A DNA stretch of 64,000 bases, taken from positions 70,093-134,092 of the forward strand of contig CBDCFF010000026.1 of assembly GCA_965216225.1 (NCBI GenBank), written 5' to 3'. The notes beneath the pieces are model-generated. The model was not told where the DNA came from and made no database searches. It worked only from the letters and a program-made list of their open reading frames with translations. The first letter of the stretch is position 1. The number at the start of each line of letters is the position of its first letter. A program made the translations under genes and the position numbers. Shown here piece by piece: positions 35,686 to 47,063 of this stretch. This DNA is from 3107 sp965216225. Lineage in GTDB: Bacteria; Pseudomonadota; Alphaproteobacteria; Rhodobacterales; Rhodobacteraceae.

Positions 35686-36114
35686 TCACTGCCGCCCGGT
35701 GGCAAGTTCCTGCTGCCTCAGCGGGGTCTTGTCGATGGAGCGGGTGATCCCGCGCGCGTCCCCGGGAAAGGGTTTGCGCAAGAGGATGGAGCCGTCCTTG
35801 GCAACCAGAACCATCATGAATCCGCGCGGCCGGAATGTGCGCCGGATTGCGGATCGCGCCGTTGGATCGGTGTCGGTCAGGATGACCACATCGCGCTCGA
35901 TAAGGCTTTCGGGGCGTTCTTTCAAAAGGTCGAGCTGTTCGCGGAATCTGGGATCGTCCCCGGAATCGGCAAGGACAATCACCAGCCGGGATTGCCACAG
36001 AAAATCCTCTGCCGTGGCTTCGGATGCGGGGCGAATATCCAGCGCGGGCGGTTCGGCTGCTTGCGCGCAAAGACCGGAAAACATGGAAAATAGCACAATT
36101 GCGATGCGAATCAT
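35686..36114 (-). CDS. DUF4174 domain periplasmic protein
   Basis: 142 residues with a signal peptide (MIRIAIVLFSMFSGLCAQA). The mature part reads WQSRLVIVLADSGDDPRF, then RDVVILTD and RGFMMVLVAKDGSILL, a thioredoxin-like arrangement without a CxxC, as in DUF4174 proteins. The start at 36114 is chosen because AGGAGG lies six bases upstream and the signal peptide begins there. It is divergent from the mutase gene and convergent with pccA. The function is unknown; the location in the propionyl-CoA locus appears common in Rhodobacteraceae (from memory). Confidence 0.8.
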   Translation of the reverse strand: MIRIAIVLFSMFSGLCAQAAEPPALDIRPASEATAEDFLWQSRLVIVLADSGDDPRFREQLDLLKERPESLIERDVVILTDTDPTARSAIRRTFRPRGFMMVLVAKDGSILLRKPFPGDARGITRSIDKTPLRQQELATGRQ

Positions 36115-36239
36115 CGAACCTCCTGTCATTTGGAATATAAGTGATTTTCGCGGGGTTCTAAGGGGATGGACGGAAAAAATCGACCGTTGTGACAAGGCGA
36201 CACCGGCACAGGGTCGAGAGAGGGCACGAGGATAGCCGG

Positions 36240-38369
<2,130 letters not shown>

Positions 38370-38444
38370 TTCCGGAAATGTCCCGAAGCGCGCCTTGCCC
38401 GATTGATCTTGCACATGGGGCGGGGCTGATGTCAGTTCTGCCCC

Positions 38445-39054
38445 ATGTTGTGCCCGGATCACATCGCCGTCGCCTGCGAGAGCTTGGAAGAGGGCCGCAA
38501 ATGGGTTGAGGATCGCCTTGGCGTCAGCCCCCGGCCCGGCGGCAGACATCCCGTCATGGGAACCCGCAACATGCTTTTGGGGCTGGAGGATGGTCTCTAT
38601 CCGGAAGTGATCGCCATTGATCCCGACGCGCCCGCGCCCGCGCTGGTTCGGCCTTGATCGGTTCCGGGGGCCGCCCCGCATCGCCGGCTGGATTTGCCGC
38701 ACGCCGGACCTTGATCGGATACTGGCTGAAATGCCGGTCGCCGCTGGCGCGCCTGTCACCTTGTCGGGGGGGGATTTGCGCTGGCGCATGGCGGTCCCGG
38801 CGGACGGGCGGCTGCCGTTTGATCAGGTGTTTCCCGCCCTGATGCAATGGGAAGGATCGGCGCATCCGCGGCAACAACTGCGAAATACCGGATGCCGTCT
38901 GCACCGCCTGACCCTTCGCCATCCGGACATCGAAACCCTGCGGCAGCTTCTGTCGCCGCAACTGCCCGATGGCGTCGTTCGCTTTGAAACCGGCCCGCCG
39001 GAAATTGAAGCCGTGATCGGGACACCATCGGGGCGGGGGGCGGTCCGATGCTGA
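38445..39054 (+). pseudogene. Glyoxalase-like (VOC) domain protein, frameshifted
   Basis: Two overlapping frames together make one VOC/Glyoxalase_3-like protein. The first (38445-38657) reads DHIAVACESLEEGRKWVEDR and GGRHPVMGTRNMLLGLEDG, then dies shortly after a CCCGCG repeat. The second resumes with PRWFGLDRFRGPPRIAGW and continues to 39054. A one-step shift in the repeat tract at about 38625-38645 explains it. It is either a true pseudogene or a sequencing error in a GC repeat. Substrate unknown. The end overlaps the start of the acetyltransferase gene. Confidence 0.78.
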
Positions 39055-39545
39055 TACGCGATGCGGTGCCCGCCGATATTGCGCGGATCATGGAGATCTG
39101 GAATCCGTTCATCCTGAACGGTCTCGCGACGTTCAACAGCGTCGAACACACGGCTGAAACCCTGGCGCACATGCTGCGCGACAAACATGTGCAGGGCTTG
39201 GGCTTTCTGGTTGCCGAACAGGACGGACAGGACGGACAGGTCGGGGGTTTTGCCAGTTACGGGCAGTTTCGCGGCAGTGTCGGGTATCGCCATACCTATG
39301 AACACACCGTCTATGTCGCGCCGGGGCGGGGCGGGTGCGACATCGGCCGGCAGTTGCTGGCCGCCACCGAAGATCACGCGCGGGCGCGCGGTGGCCATTC
39401 CATGTTCGCAGGCGTCAGCGCCGGGAATCAGGCGGCAATCGCCTTTCACCGGCGATTGGGCTACACTGAAGTCGCCCGTCTGCCCGAGGTTGGCAGAAAA
39501 TTCGACCGCTGGCACGATCTCGTCCTGATGCAGAAATTTCTGTGA
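39048..39545 (+). CDS. GNAT family N-acetyltransferase (phosphinothricin acetyltransferase-like)
   Basis: 165 residues. The order of motifs matches Pat/Bar-like GNATs: MLIRDAVPADIARIMEIWN, YRHTYEHTVYVAPGRGG (acetyl-CoA pyrophosphate loop region), HSMFAGVSAGNQAAIAFHRR and the C-terminal VGRKFDRWHDLVLMQK. Relatives acetylate phosphinothricin, methionine sulfoximine or other amino acid-like compounds; the natural substrate is not known. A small in-frame tandem repeat (QDGQDGQ) lies in the middle loop. It overlaps the broken VOC gene by seven bases. Confidence 0.85.
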   Translation: MLIRDAVPADIARIMEIWNPFILNGLATFNSVEHTAETLAHMLRDKHVQGLGFLVAEQDGQDGQVGGFASYGQFRGSVGYRHTYEHTVYVAPGRGGCDIGRQLLAATEDHARARGGHSMFAGVSAGNQAAIAFHRRLGYTEVARLPEVGRKFDRWHDLVLMQKFL

Positions 39546-39586
39546 TCCGTCTTACCGACGCCGCTTCGGGAGGTTACACTCGCCCC

Positions 39587-40270
39587 ATGTCGATCTGGAC
39601 CCGCATATCCGACGCGCTGGAGGCGCTGGCCAGGGGCGAAAGCCTTTCGGCGGTCTTCGACAGGTTGCGCACGCCGCCGGAACGCTCGGTTGCCTTTACC
39701 ATCGCGGTGATTGCCCTGGGCGCGAAGATGGCAAAGGCCGACGGGCAGGTTACGCGCAACGAGGTCACTGCCTTTCGGGAGGTTTTCCAGATATCGAAAG
39801 AGGATGAGCCGCAGGCCGCCAGGGTCTTCAACCTCGCGCGGCAGGATGTGGCCGGGTTCGAGGAGTACGCCCGCCGGATCGCCCGCATGTTCGATGCCGA
39901 AGATCACACCATGTGCTATCTTCTGGAGGGTCTCTTTCACATTGCCATGGCGGATGGCGAATATCATCCGAAGGAGGACGATTTCCTGCATCAGGTGGCC
40001 GAAATCTTCGGTGTGGATGACCTGACCTTCCGCAGCCTGCGCACGCGCTTCGTGCCCGATGCCGAACCCGATCCCTATGAGGTTCTCGGCGCTTCGCCAG
40101 AGATGGCGCTGGCGGACATTCGCGGTCTCTGGCGGCAGTTGATCCGTGACCATCACCCGGATCGCGTGATCGCAAGAGGCGTTCCCGAAGAGGCGGTGAA
40201 ACTCGCCGGGGCCAGGATGGTTGCCATCAACAGGGCATGGGAGGAAATCCGCGAAAGCCGCGCCGCATGA
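39587..40270 (+). CDS. TerB/DjlA-like protein with C-terminal J domain
   Basis: 227 residues from the ATG at 39587 (MSIWTRISDALEALARG). A TerB-like helical domain (VIALGAKMAKADGQVTRNEV and LFHIAMADGEYHPKEDDFL, about 40-140) precedes a J domain (DPYEVLGASPEM, then LIRDHHPDRVIARG with the HPD tripeptide that stimulates Hsp70). Unlike E. coli DjlA there is no N-terminal membrane helix. A DnaK co-chaperone role is inferred from the HPD motif. Confidence 0.85.
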   Translation: MSIWTRISDALEALARGESLSAVFDRLRTPPERSVAFTIAVIALGAKMAKADGQVTRNEVTAFREVFQISKEDEPQAARVFNLARQDVAGFEEYARRIARMFDAEDHTMCYLLEGLFHIAMADGEYHPKEDDFLHQVAEIFGVDDLTFRSLRTRFVPDAEPDPYEVLGASPEMALADIRGLWRQLIRDHHPDRVIARGVPEEAVKLAGARMVAINRAWEEIRESRAA

Positions 40271-40383
40271 GGGCCGCGACCCGTAACGCCGGACGGTTCC
40301 GGTGATTTTGCGGCGATTCTGCGGCGGTTGCGGATATTGGATTCCGATCTGTAAAATCCGCGATGACGCCTTATATTGGGGTC

Positions 40384-40725
40384 ATGAGACGGATTTTGCC
40401 CATTGCCCTGTCCGCCGCGCTTGTCGTGACGCCCGCCGCTGCGCAGGACAGCCCTACGGACGGGTTCGACCTTCGGTTCGAAGGCGCAAGGCGCATCATG
40501 CGCCATCTGATGGAGGAGATGGGCAGCACCCTGGAGAATCTTGACGATCTCGCTGATGACCTCGCTGCCGATCTGGGTCCGGCGATGGAGGAGTTGCGCG
40601 CGCTGATCGACGATCTGTCCGTCTATCAGCCGCCGGAGATGCTGCCGAATGGCGACATCATCATCCGCCGCAAGCCGCCGCCGGAGGGCGCGCCGCCGGG
40701 GCCGGAAGACGCGGTGGAAATCTAG
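40384..40725 (+). CDS. Small secreted protein, function unknown
   Basis: 113 residues with a signal peptide (MRRILPIALSAALVVTPAAA|Q). The mature part is an acidic amphipathic helix (LMEEMGSTLENLDDLADDLA) followed by a Pro-rich tail (IIIRRKPPPEGAPPGPED). Such proteins are sometimes mislabelled as AAA+ ATPase in Rhodobacteraceae, but there is no P-loop. Its TAG stop sits at the left junction of the IS island, with the final G being the first base of the inserted IS5 element. Confidence 0.75.
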   Translation: MRRILPIALSAALVVTPAAAQDSPTDGFDLRFEGARRIMRHLMEEMGSTLENLDDLADDLAADLGPAMEELRALIDDLSVYQPPEMLPNGDIIIRRKPPPEGAPPGPEDAVEI

Positions 40726-41557
40726 GCTCAGGACCCATTGACTTTGTTTTGAACGTGTGAATCAGTGTTCTGCAAAACGGAGTAGTGACATGAGCGATCT
40801 TTTCTGGCTGACGGAGGCACAAACAGCGCGCCTTGAGCCCTTCTTTCCCAAGCCCCATGGCAAACCCCGGGTCGATGACCGTCGTGTGCTGAGTGGTATT
40901 ATTTTCATTATTCGCAACGGTCTACGCTGGCGCGATGCGCCTGTCGAATACGGCCCTCACAAAACGCTCTACAATCGGTTTGTGCGCTGGTCCCGCAAAG
41001 GTATTTTCGAACGAATTTTCGAAGAATTGGCCAACCCCTCTGGCCCGGACGCCGACACCCTCATGATTGACGCAACCCATCTCAAAGCACATCGCACGGC
41101 GTCCAGCCTCAAAAAGGGGGCTCCGAGCCGCGCCTGATCGGGCGTACAAAGGGAGGGCTGAATACGAAATTGCATGTCGTTGGAGACGGTGCGGGTCGCC
41201 CTGTCAGGCTGCATCTGACGGCGGGTCAGCGTAGCGACTTCAAGGGCGCGGATGTTTTGCTGCCCAACCTGCCTGCGGCCAGGGTTCTGATCGCGGATCG
41301 GGGCTGCGACAGCGTAAAGGTTCGAAAAATCATTGAAGATCAGAAGATTGAGGTTTGCATCCCTTCAAGGAAAAACCGCAACAAAACCATCCCCCACTGC
41401 GCCGAAACCTACAAGAGGCGGCACAAGGTCGAAAACCTGTTCGCAAAACTCAAGGATTGGAGGCGCATCGCGATGCGCTATGACCGATGCGCACACGTAT
41501 TCAAATCCGCCATATACATCGCTGCAACCGTCATATTCTGGCTATGAGGACTGAGCC
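40725..41557 (+). mobile_element. IS5-A: IS5-family (IS427-type) insertion sequence, left copy
   Basis: 833 bp bounded by GGCTCAGGACCC on the left and CTATGAGGACTGAGCC on the right (inverted ends). It has two frames like IS427-group elements. Compared with IS5-B it lacks 11 bp in the middle, and 833 + 11 equals the 844 bp of IS5-B. The left flank ends in TA, matching the TA on the far right of the island. Confidence 0.87.
40790..41547 (+). pseudogene. IS5-A transposase (two frames), probably disabled by an 11-bp deletion
   Basis: ORF1 (40790-41137) reads MSDLFWLTEAQTARLEPFFP, then NGLRWRDAPVEYGPHKTL, with the first catalytic Asp in TLMIDATHLKAH. ORF2 (to 41547) has LIADRGCDSVKVRKI (second Asp) and YKRRHKVENLFAKLKDWRR (catalytic Glu). 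In this family the two parts are fused by frameshifting at an A/G tract (AAAAAGGGGG near 41111). Here 11 bases present in IS5-B just after the tract are missing, so the normal shift no longer joins the frames. ORF1 ends early at SLKKGAPSRA. Confidence 0.75.
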
Positions 41558-42725
41558 TGGTCCCCCGGAATTGTACTTTGTATCATTGACTGAGCGGGAA
41601 TTGAGGAGGATGTTGCGATGGTGGGACGTTTGGCGGATGCAGTGGTTCTGAGCGAAGATGAGCGCCGTTTTCTCGAGGGTCAGGTTCGGCGTCACAAAGC
41701 GGCACGTTCGCTGTCGGACCGATGCCGGATGATCCTGCTGTGCGCCGATGGATTGGCGAGCAAGGAAGTGGCGGCCCGGCTTGGGGTGCATGAACACACA
41801 GTCGGCAAATGGCGCAGACGTTTTGTGCGATGCCGGATTGAAGGTCTCACCGACGAATACCGTTCCGGTCGCCCGCGCACCGTGTCGGACGATCAGGTGA
41901 CTGCGGTGATTGAGCGCACGCTGAACACGACCCCGAGGGATGCGACCCATTGGTCGCTCCGAAGCATGGCAGCCGCGACGGGACTGTCGCACACCACCAT
42001 CCGGCGGATTTGGAACGGGTTCGGCCTGCAACCGCACCGAAGCGAGACATTCAAGCTCTCAACCGACCCGCTGTTCGTGGACAAGGTGCACGATATCGTC
42101 GGGCTGTACCTGTCACCGCCGAACAGGGCTGTCGTGTTGTGTGTTGACGAGAAATCGCAAATCCAGGCGCTGGATCGCGAACAGCCTGTGCTGCCAATGG
42201 CGCCCGGCGTGGCCGAGCGGCGCACCCACACCTGCATCCGACACGGCACGACGTCGCTTTTTGCAGCACTGGATATCGCCACCGGCGCCGTGATCGGCAA
42301 ATGCTGCAAGCGGCGCCGCGCCACCGGGTTCCTCGACGTCCTCAAACAGATCGACCGGCAGATGCCGGACGGGCCGGAGGTGCATATCGTCATGGACAAT
42401 TACGCCACCCACAAAACCCCGAAGATCAAGGCCTGGCTGGCACGCCGCCCGCATTGGCATGTCCACTTCACACCGCCCCCGGCTGGTTGGATCAATCAGG
42501 TGGAGCGTTGGTTTGCTGAACTGACGCGCAAGCAACTGCTGCGCGGCGTCCATCGTTCAACGGCGGAACCGGAAGCCGATATCGCTGCATTTATCGAGGC
42601 CCATAACGAAAACCCCAAACCCTGCAAATGGGTCAAACCCGCCGACCATATCCTCGCCTCCGTCAAGCGGTTCTGCCAACGCGCCCAACAAAACTCATGT
42701 GCCGAACTTTGGAGGCAGGTGACCA
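41558..42725 (+). mobile_element. IS630-family insertion sequence
   Basis: 1168 bp lying exactly between the two IS5 copies. Its ends are related: TGGTCCCCCGG on the left and the complement of TGGTCACCTGC on the right. IS630 elements normally duplicate TA, but no TA is present at either junction, so the flanks were probably lost when the composite formed. The exact ends are inferred. Confidence 0.7.
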
Positions 42726-42766
42726 GGGTCAGGCCTCATAGCCAGAATATGACGGTTGCAGCGTGA
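41618..42766 (+). CDS. IS630-family transposase with read-through C-terminus
   Basis: 382 residues. N-terminal helix-turn-helix (KEVAARLGVHEHTVGKWRRR) and DDE domain: VVLCVDEKSQIQALDR, HIVMDNYATHKTPKI and INQVERWFAELTRK contain the Asp-Asp-Glu triad. The core is intact and could be active. The last 15-18 codons (from about WRQ to MTVAA) lie in the inverted end of IS5-B, and the TGA stop is formed by the first bases of the IS66 element. The native stop of this transposase is thus apparently gone. Confidence 0.87.
   Translation: MVGRLADAVVLSEDERRFLEGQVRRHKAARSLSDRCRMILLCADGLASKEVAARLGVHEHTVGKWRRRFVRCRIEGLTDEYRSGRPRTVSDDQVTAVIERTLNTTPRDATHWSLRSMAAATGLSHTTIRRIWNGFGLQPHRSETFKLSTDPLFVDKVHDIVGLYLSPPNRAVVLCVDEKSQIQALDREQPVLPMAPGVAERRTHTCIRHGTTSLFAALDIATGAVIGKCCKRRRATGFLDVLKQIDRQMPDGPEVHIVMDNYATHKTPKIKAWLARRPHWHVHFTPPPAGWINQVERWFAELTRKQLLRGVHRSTAEPEADIAAFIEAHNENPKPCKWVKPADHILASVKRFCQRAQQNSCAELWRQVTRVRPHSQNMTVAA
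42755..42762. repeat. IS66 target-site duplication, left copy (GTTGCAGC)
   Basis: An identical 8-mer occurs at 47839-47846. IS66 elements make 8-bp duplications. In IS5-A the same site (as GCTGCAAC) is present once and uninterrupted at the equivalent position, which confirms the insertion. Confidence 0.92.
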
Positions 42767-42826
42767 GCGTCCGTTGAAGCCGACCTAACGCGGGGGCGGA
42801 GGAGCCGATAGTGTCCACCATCGATA

Positions 42827-43216
42827 GTGGACACGATGAGGCACTCTATGGCTGGCAGGCGCAAGAAGCGAATTTGGTGGGACGACGAGAAGCGTTCGAT
42901 CTGCCTGCAGAGTGCCGCGCCGGGTGTTTCTGTGGCTCAGGTTGCGCGGCGCTACGCGATGAACGCCAATCTGATCTTCAAATGGCTGAAGGACCCGCGT
43001 TTTGCGCCGGATTTCACCGAGGTCGTAGCTGGATCTGTGTTTCTGCCGGTTGAGATTTCTCCGGCTGCTTCACATCCGGAACCGGCGCAGCCATCCGGTC
43101 CCGTCGCCTTCGGTGGCCGTATCGAGATTGAGTTGGCTGGCGGTCACCGGATCAGCGCCGGGGGTGGGTTCGATCCTGATGTGCTGGCGCGGCTGCTGAA
43201 GGGGCTGATGTCTTGA
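42827..43216 (+). CDS. tnpA: IS66 accessory protein TnpA
   Basis: 129 residues; IS66 orf1/TnpA with a helix-turn-helix of the Tnp8/IS66 orfA type (RKKRIWWDDEKRSICLQSAA, then VARRYAMNANLIFKWLKD). The start may be the ATG at 42827 or the one three codons later (MRHSMAGRR). It precedes tnpB with a 4-base overlap. Confidence 0.88.
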   Translation: MDTMRHSMAGRRKKRIWWDDEKRSICLQSAAPGVSVAQVARRYAMNANLIFKWLKDPRFAPDFTEVVAGSVFLPVEISPAASHPEPAQPSGPVAFGGRIEIELAGGHRISAGGGFDPDVLARLLKGLMS

Positions 43217-43560
43217 TCCCGGTGCCGGGCAACACGCGGGTGTGGCTGTCGGCGGGTGTCACGGACATGCGGCGAGGGTTCAATACGCTGGCGGCCCAGG
43301 CCGAGAAGGTTTTGGCCGAAGACCCGTATTCCGGCCACCTGTTCGTGTTCCGGGGTCGGCGCGGCGATCTGTTGAAGATCATCTGGTGGGATTGCCAGGG
43401 CGCGTGCCTGTTTTCGAAGCGGTTGGAGAAAGGGCGGTTTGTCTGGCCCGCTGCAAAGGACGGCAAGATCAGCGTCACACCCGCGCAGCTCTCAATGCTG
43501 TTGGAGGGGATTGACTGGCGGATGCCCCGTAAAACCTGGAGACCGTTGAGCGTAGGATAG
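43213..43560 (+). CDS. tnpB: IS66 accessory protein TnpB
   Basis: 115 residues with the family signatures VWLSAGVTDMRRGFNTLA, DPYSGHLFVFRGRRGDLLKI and WWDCQGACLFSKRLEKGRF. It starts with TTG overlapping the tnpA stop. TnpB is required for IS66 transposition but its biochemical role is unknown. Confidence 0.93.
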   Translation: MIPVPGNTRVWLSAGVTDMRRGFNTLAAQAEKVLAEDPYSGHLFVFRGRRGDLLKIIWWDCQGACLFSKRLEKGRFVWPAAKDGKISVTPAQLSMLLEGIDWRMPRKTWRPLSVG

Positions 43561-44546
43561 GTCAATAAATACGAGGCTTTGCGCGCTTTCGGGGTTCACC
43601 CCGGAATGCTGATCTGGTATAGGATCGGCGATGCTGAAGGACCTCGACATATCCCCGGATGATCCTGCGGAACTGCGGGCAGTGAACCGGCTTCTGGCCG
43701 ATGAAGTCAAGGCGCTGACCCTGAAGGTGGAACAACTCCAACACCAACTGGCGGGGCATGACCGGCACCGGTTTGGGTCGAAATCAGAAAGCCTCTACCA
43801 GCTCAATCTGGTCTTCCAGGAAGATGAGGCGATTGCCGAAGCCGCTGGAGAACAGGCGGCGCCTGCTCCAACGCCTGAAACGGACAAACCGGCCCGCCGG
43901 CACAGCCGCAAGCCCTTGCCCGATCATCTGGACCGGCACGAAGAGGTCTTGTCGCCGGGCGAGGACTGCCGACGTTGCGGTGGGGCGTTGAAGAGGCTCG
44001 GTGAGGACGTGACCGAGGAGTTGGAATACAAACCGGGGCGTTTTGTCGTGAACCGGATCGTGCGTCCGCGTATGGCCTGTTCCTGTTGCGAGGCCATTGT
44101 CCAATCGCCGCTGCCATCGCGCCCGATCGAACGTGGCCGCCCGGGACCGGGGCTGCTGGCGCACGTGTTGGTCAGCAAATACGCGGACCACCTGCCGCTC
44201 TACCGTCAGTCGCAAATATACGCCCGTGAAGGCGTCGATCTTAATCGATCAACTCTGACCAATTGGGTTGGCGGCTCCACCGCGCTTCTGGAACCTCTGG
44301 CTGACACCATTGGCCGAATGGTCCGCCGAGGCGCGGCCACCTTCGCTGATGATACGCCTGTTAAAATGCAGGCCCCCGGCAACAAGAAGACCAGGACCGC
44401 CCGTGTCTGGACCTATGTTCGCGATGAACGACCATGGTCTGGATCATCACCGCCCTGCGCGTGGTATCAGTTCACGATTGATCGCAAGGGCGAACATCCC
44501 GTCTCACATCTCTCCGGCTACAAAGGCTGGGTCCATGCGGACGGGT

Positions 44547-44552
44547 ATTCCG
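44547..44552. repeat. IS21 target-site duplication, left copy (ATTCCG)
   Basis: Identical to 47191-47196 on the other side of the IS21 element. The size (6 bp) is within the 4-8 bp range known for IS21. Confidence 0.85.
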
Positions 44553-44598
44553 TGCTGCGCGACAAACAAGGTGAGAATCCAGCGTCAATCAGGATGAG

Positions 44599-44661
44599 AA
44601 CGCGTGTGCGGGGGCTCGCAGGGAGGGCGTAGCCCGACTGGGGAGGCCCCGCACACGCGTT
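44599..44661 (+). terminator. Perfect 15-bp hairpin near the IS21 left end
   Basis: AACGCGTGTGCGGGG (44599-44613) is exactly complementary to 44647-44661, with a 33-base loop, followed by TTGCCCTTTTGG. It could terminate transcription entering from the host gene or act in istA regulation. Confidence 0.5.
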
Positions 44662-44736
44662 TTGCCCTTTTGGGGCGGGCCTGACGGTTGTGGCCGGCTC
44701 GGATAAGGAATGATTTTCTGTGCAAGGGGATCGTTC

Positions 44737-46257
44737 ATGCCGGGCTGTCATGTCACTGACCAACAAATGAGGCTCTTCATGACGCTCAGATCGACCCATT
44801 CCGTTGCCGTTGCCGCTGCCAAGGCGGGGATCAGCCAGGCAACGGGCTATCGGCTGCAAGCTGACCCAATTTTACCATCACGGAAGAAGGCCCCTCGCGG
44901 CCGGCGGCGTCCGGACCCGCTGGCGGACATTTTTGATGCGGAGGTCGTGCCGCTTCTGCGGTCCTCACCGGGGATCCGACCTGTGGCGGTTTACGAGGAG
45001 CTTCTGCGTCGGCATTCTGATCTGGGTACGGGCATCCGACGGACTCCGGAGCGACGGATACGCGCCTGGAATGCGGAACACGGCCCTGAACAGGACGTCA
45101 TTTTCCGGCAGACCCACACACCGGGCAAAATGGGCCTGTCGGATTTCACCGCCATGGGCAAGTTGGGTGTGACCATTGCCGGTGAGGCACTGGGCCATCG
45201 ACTGTATCACTTCCGGCTTGCCTATAGCGGGTTTCAGCACGCCCACGTCGTGCTGGGCGGCGAAAGCTATGTGGCGCTGGCTGAGGGATTGCAGAACGCC
45301 CTCTGGACGCTCGGCGGCGTGCCACACAATCATAGAACTGACAGCCTGTCGGCGGCCTTCAAGAACCTGGATAAGTCATCCCGGGCCGATCTAACCGACC
45401 GCTTCGACGCCCTGTGCAACCATTATGGAATGACGCCGACGCGCAACAACAAGGGCGTCGCACACGAGAACGGTTCCATCGAGAGCCCCAATGGGCATCT
45501 GAAGCGCACCATTGAGGACGCGCTGGTCATGCGTGGGTCGCGCGACTTCGAAAGCTTGCAAGATTATCGTCGCTTCATCGACGAGATCGTGGGCCGGATC
45601 AACGCCCGCAATGCCAAGCGTATCGATGCGGAACGTGCGAGCCTCAGACCTTTGCCGACGCGGCGGACCACGGATTACGAGGAGATCACGTTGCGCGTCA
45701 CTTCCTCCGGGGGCTTCACCTTGCGCAAGGTGTTCTACACCGTGCCATCCCGGTTGATCGGGCATCAGCTGCGGGTTCGGCTCTACGATGATCGGTTGGA
45801 GCTGTTCCTGGGAAGCTCTGCCCTGCTAACGCTGACACGCGGACGAGCCTCGAGCACCGGGAGCCATGGGCACGTGGTCAATTACCACCACGTCATCCAC
45901 TCCTTGCGCAAAAAGCCCATGGCGCTGATGGGGCTGGTCTATCGGGATCAGCTATTCCCGCGCCGGGCGTTCCGTAACATGTTCGCATTCCTGCTGGAGC
46001 AGACCAGTGAGAAGGCGGCGTGTCGCATGGTTGTCGATCTTCTGGCGCTGGCACACGAGCGGGGCTGCGAGGCTGAATTGGCAGCGCAGCTTGAGGAGGA
46101 CCTTCGCCAGAAGCGCCCGCCTGACATGGCGGCCCTACGCGCAGTGTTTAGCCCATCACAAGACGCACTCCCCCAAGTCGCGGTGCAACTGGCCGACCTG
46201 TCATCTTACGACCAGTTGGTCGGCGGTACGCCATCCGCTCAGGAGGTGACAGCATGA
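44737..46257 (+). CDS. istA: IS21 transposase IstA
   Basis: 506 residues from the ATG at 44737; another in-frame ATG lies nine codons upstream. N-terminal helix-turn-helix (VAVAAAKAGISQATGYRLQA) and an rve-type DDE core with GLSDFTAMGKLGV, HNHRTDSLSAAFKNL and HENGSIESPNGHLKR carrying the acidic triad. Full length for the family. The start of istB overlaps its stop (ATGA). Confidence 0.95.
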   Translation: MPGCHVTDQQMRLFMTLRSTHSVAVAAAKAGISQATGYRLQADPILPSRKKAPRGRRRPDPLADIFDAEVVPLLRSSPGIRPVAVYEELLRRHSDLGTGIRRTPERRIRAWNAEHGPEQDVIFRQTHTPGKMGLSDFTAMGKLGVTIAGEALGHRLYHFRLAYSGFQHAHVVLGGESYVALAEGLQNALWTLGGVPHNHRTDSLSAAFKNLDKSSRADLTDRFDALCNHYGMTPTRNNKGVAHENGSIESPNGHLKRTIEDALVMRGSRDFESLQDYRRFIDEIVGRINARNAKRIDAERASLRPLPTRRTTDYEEITLRVTSSGGFTLRKVFYTVPSRLIGHQLRVRLYDDRLELFLGSSALLTLTRGRASSTGSHGHVVNYHHVIHSLRKKPMALMGLVYRDQLFPRRAFRNMFAFLLEQTSEKAACRMVVDLLALAHERGCEAELAAQLEEDLRQKRPPDMAALRAVFSPSQDALPQVAVQLADLSSYDQLVGGTPSAQEVTA

Positions 46258-47063
46258 CATCGCCCCAGACCGATACCGCCCGCCTAACCTTGGCTCTGAC
46301 CGAATTGCGCTTGCCAGCCATCAAGGCGCTATGGCCGCGCTTTGCGGAACAAGCCGACAAGGAAGGCTGGCCCGCCGCTCGGATGCTCAGCACCCTGGTG
46401 GAGCATGAACTGGCTGAACGAGATCGCCGTCGTATCGAGCGACATCTCGCACAGGCACGCCTGTTGCCCGGAAAAACGATCGACACCTTCGACTTCACAG
46501 CCGTCCCCATGCTGTCCAAGGCCCATGTCAGTGCGATCACCGCTGGCGACAGCTGGATCGGAAAGGGCGGCAACATCCTGCTGTTTGGGCCGCCAGGTGT
46601 GGGCAAATCACATCTCGGCTCAGCCATCGGGCTCGCCCTTGTCGAGCAAGGCTACCGCGTCCTATTCAGCCGCACCACCGATCTGGTCCAGAAACTCCAA
46701 CAGGCCCGCCGCGATCTCGTCCTCGAAAGTGCCATTGCAAAGCTCGACAAATTCCATCTGCTGATCCTCGATGACATCACCTACGTCACCAAGGATCAGG
46801 CTGAAACCAGTGTGCTCTTCGAACTCATCAGCGCGAGATATGAACGCCGCTCAATGTTGATCACGGCCAACCAGCCCTTCGGGGAGTGGAATGCGATTTT
46901 TCCAGACCCGGCCATGACATTGGCCGCCGTCGACAGGCTCGTGCACCACGCAACCATCTTCGAGATGAATGTCGAAAGCTACCGGCGAAGAGCAGCACAA
47001 AAGGCAAAGGGGCCGGGAAGGCCTGCACAAAAAGCCACACCGGAAAACACCAAAGCTGATTGA
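46254..47063 (+). CDS. istB: IS21 helper ATPase IstB
   Basis: 269 residues. DnaC/DnaA-like AAA+ ATPase that directs IstA to target DNA. Walker A FGPPGVGKSHLGSAIGLA, Walker B HLLILDDITYVTKD and sensor ITANQPFGEW are present. Coupled to istA by ATGA overlap. The 127 bases after it hold the right-end repeats of the IS. Confidence 0.95.
   Translation: MTSPQTDTARLTLALTELRLPAIKALWPRFAEQADKEGWPAARMLSTLVEHELAERDRRRIERHLAQARLLPGKTIDTFDFTAVPMLSKAHVSAITAGDSWIGKGGNILLFGPPGVGKSHLGSAIGLALVEQGYRVLFSRTTDLVQKLQQARRDLVLESAIAKLDKFHLLILDDITYVTKDQAETSVLFELISARYERRSMLITANQPFGEWNAIFPDPAMTLAAVDRLVHHATIFEMNVESYRRRAAQKAKGPGRPAQKATPENTKAD

Noticed and set aside
40384..40725. AAA+ ATPase annotation for the small secreted protein
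   Set aside because: No Walker A or B motif; it has a signal peptide and is only 113 residues.
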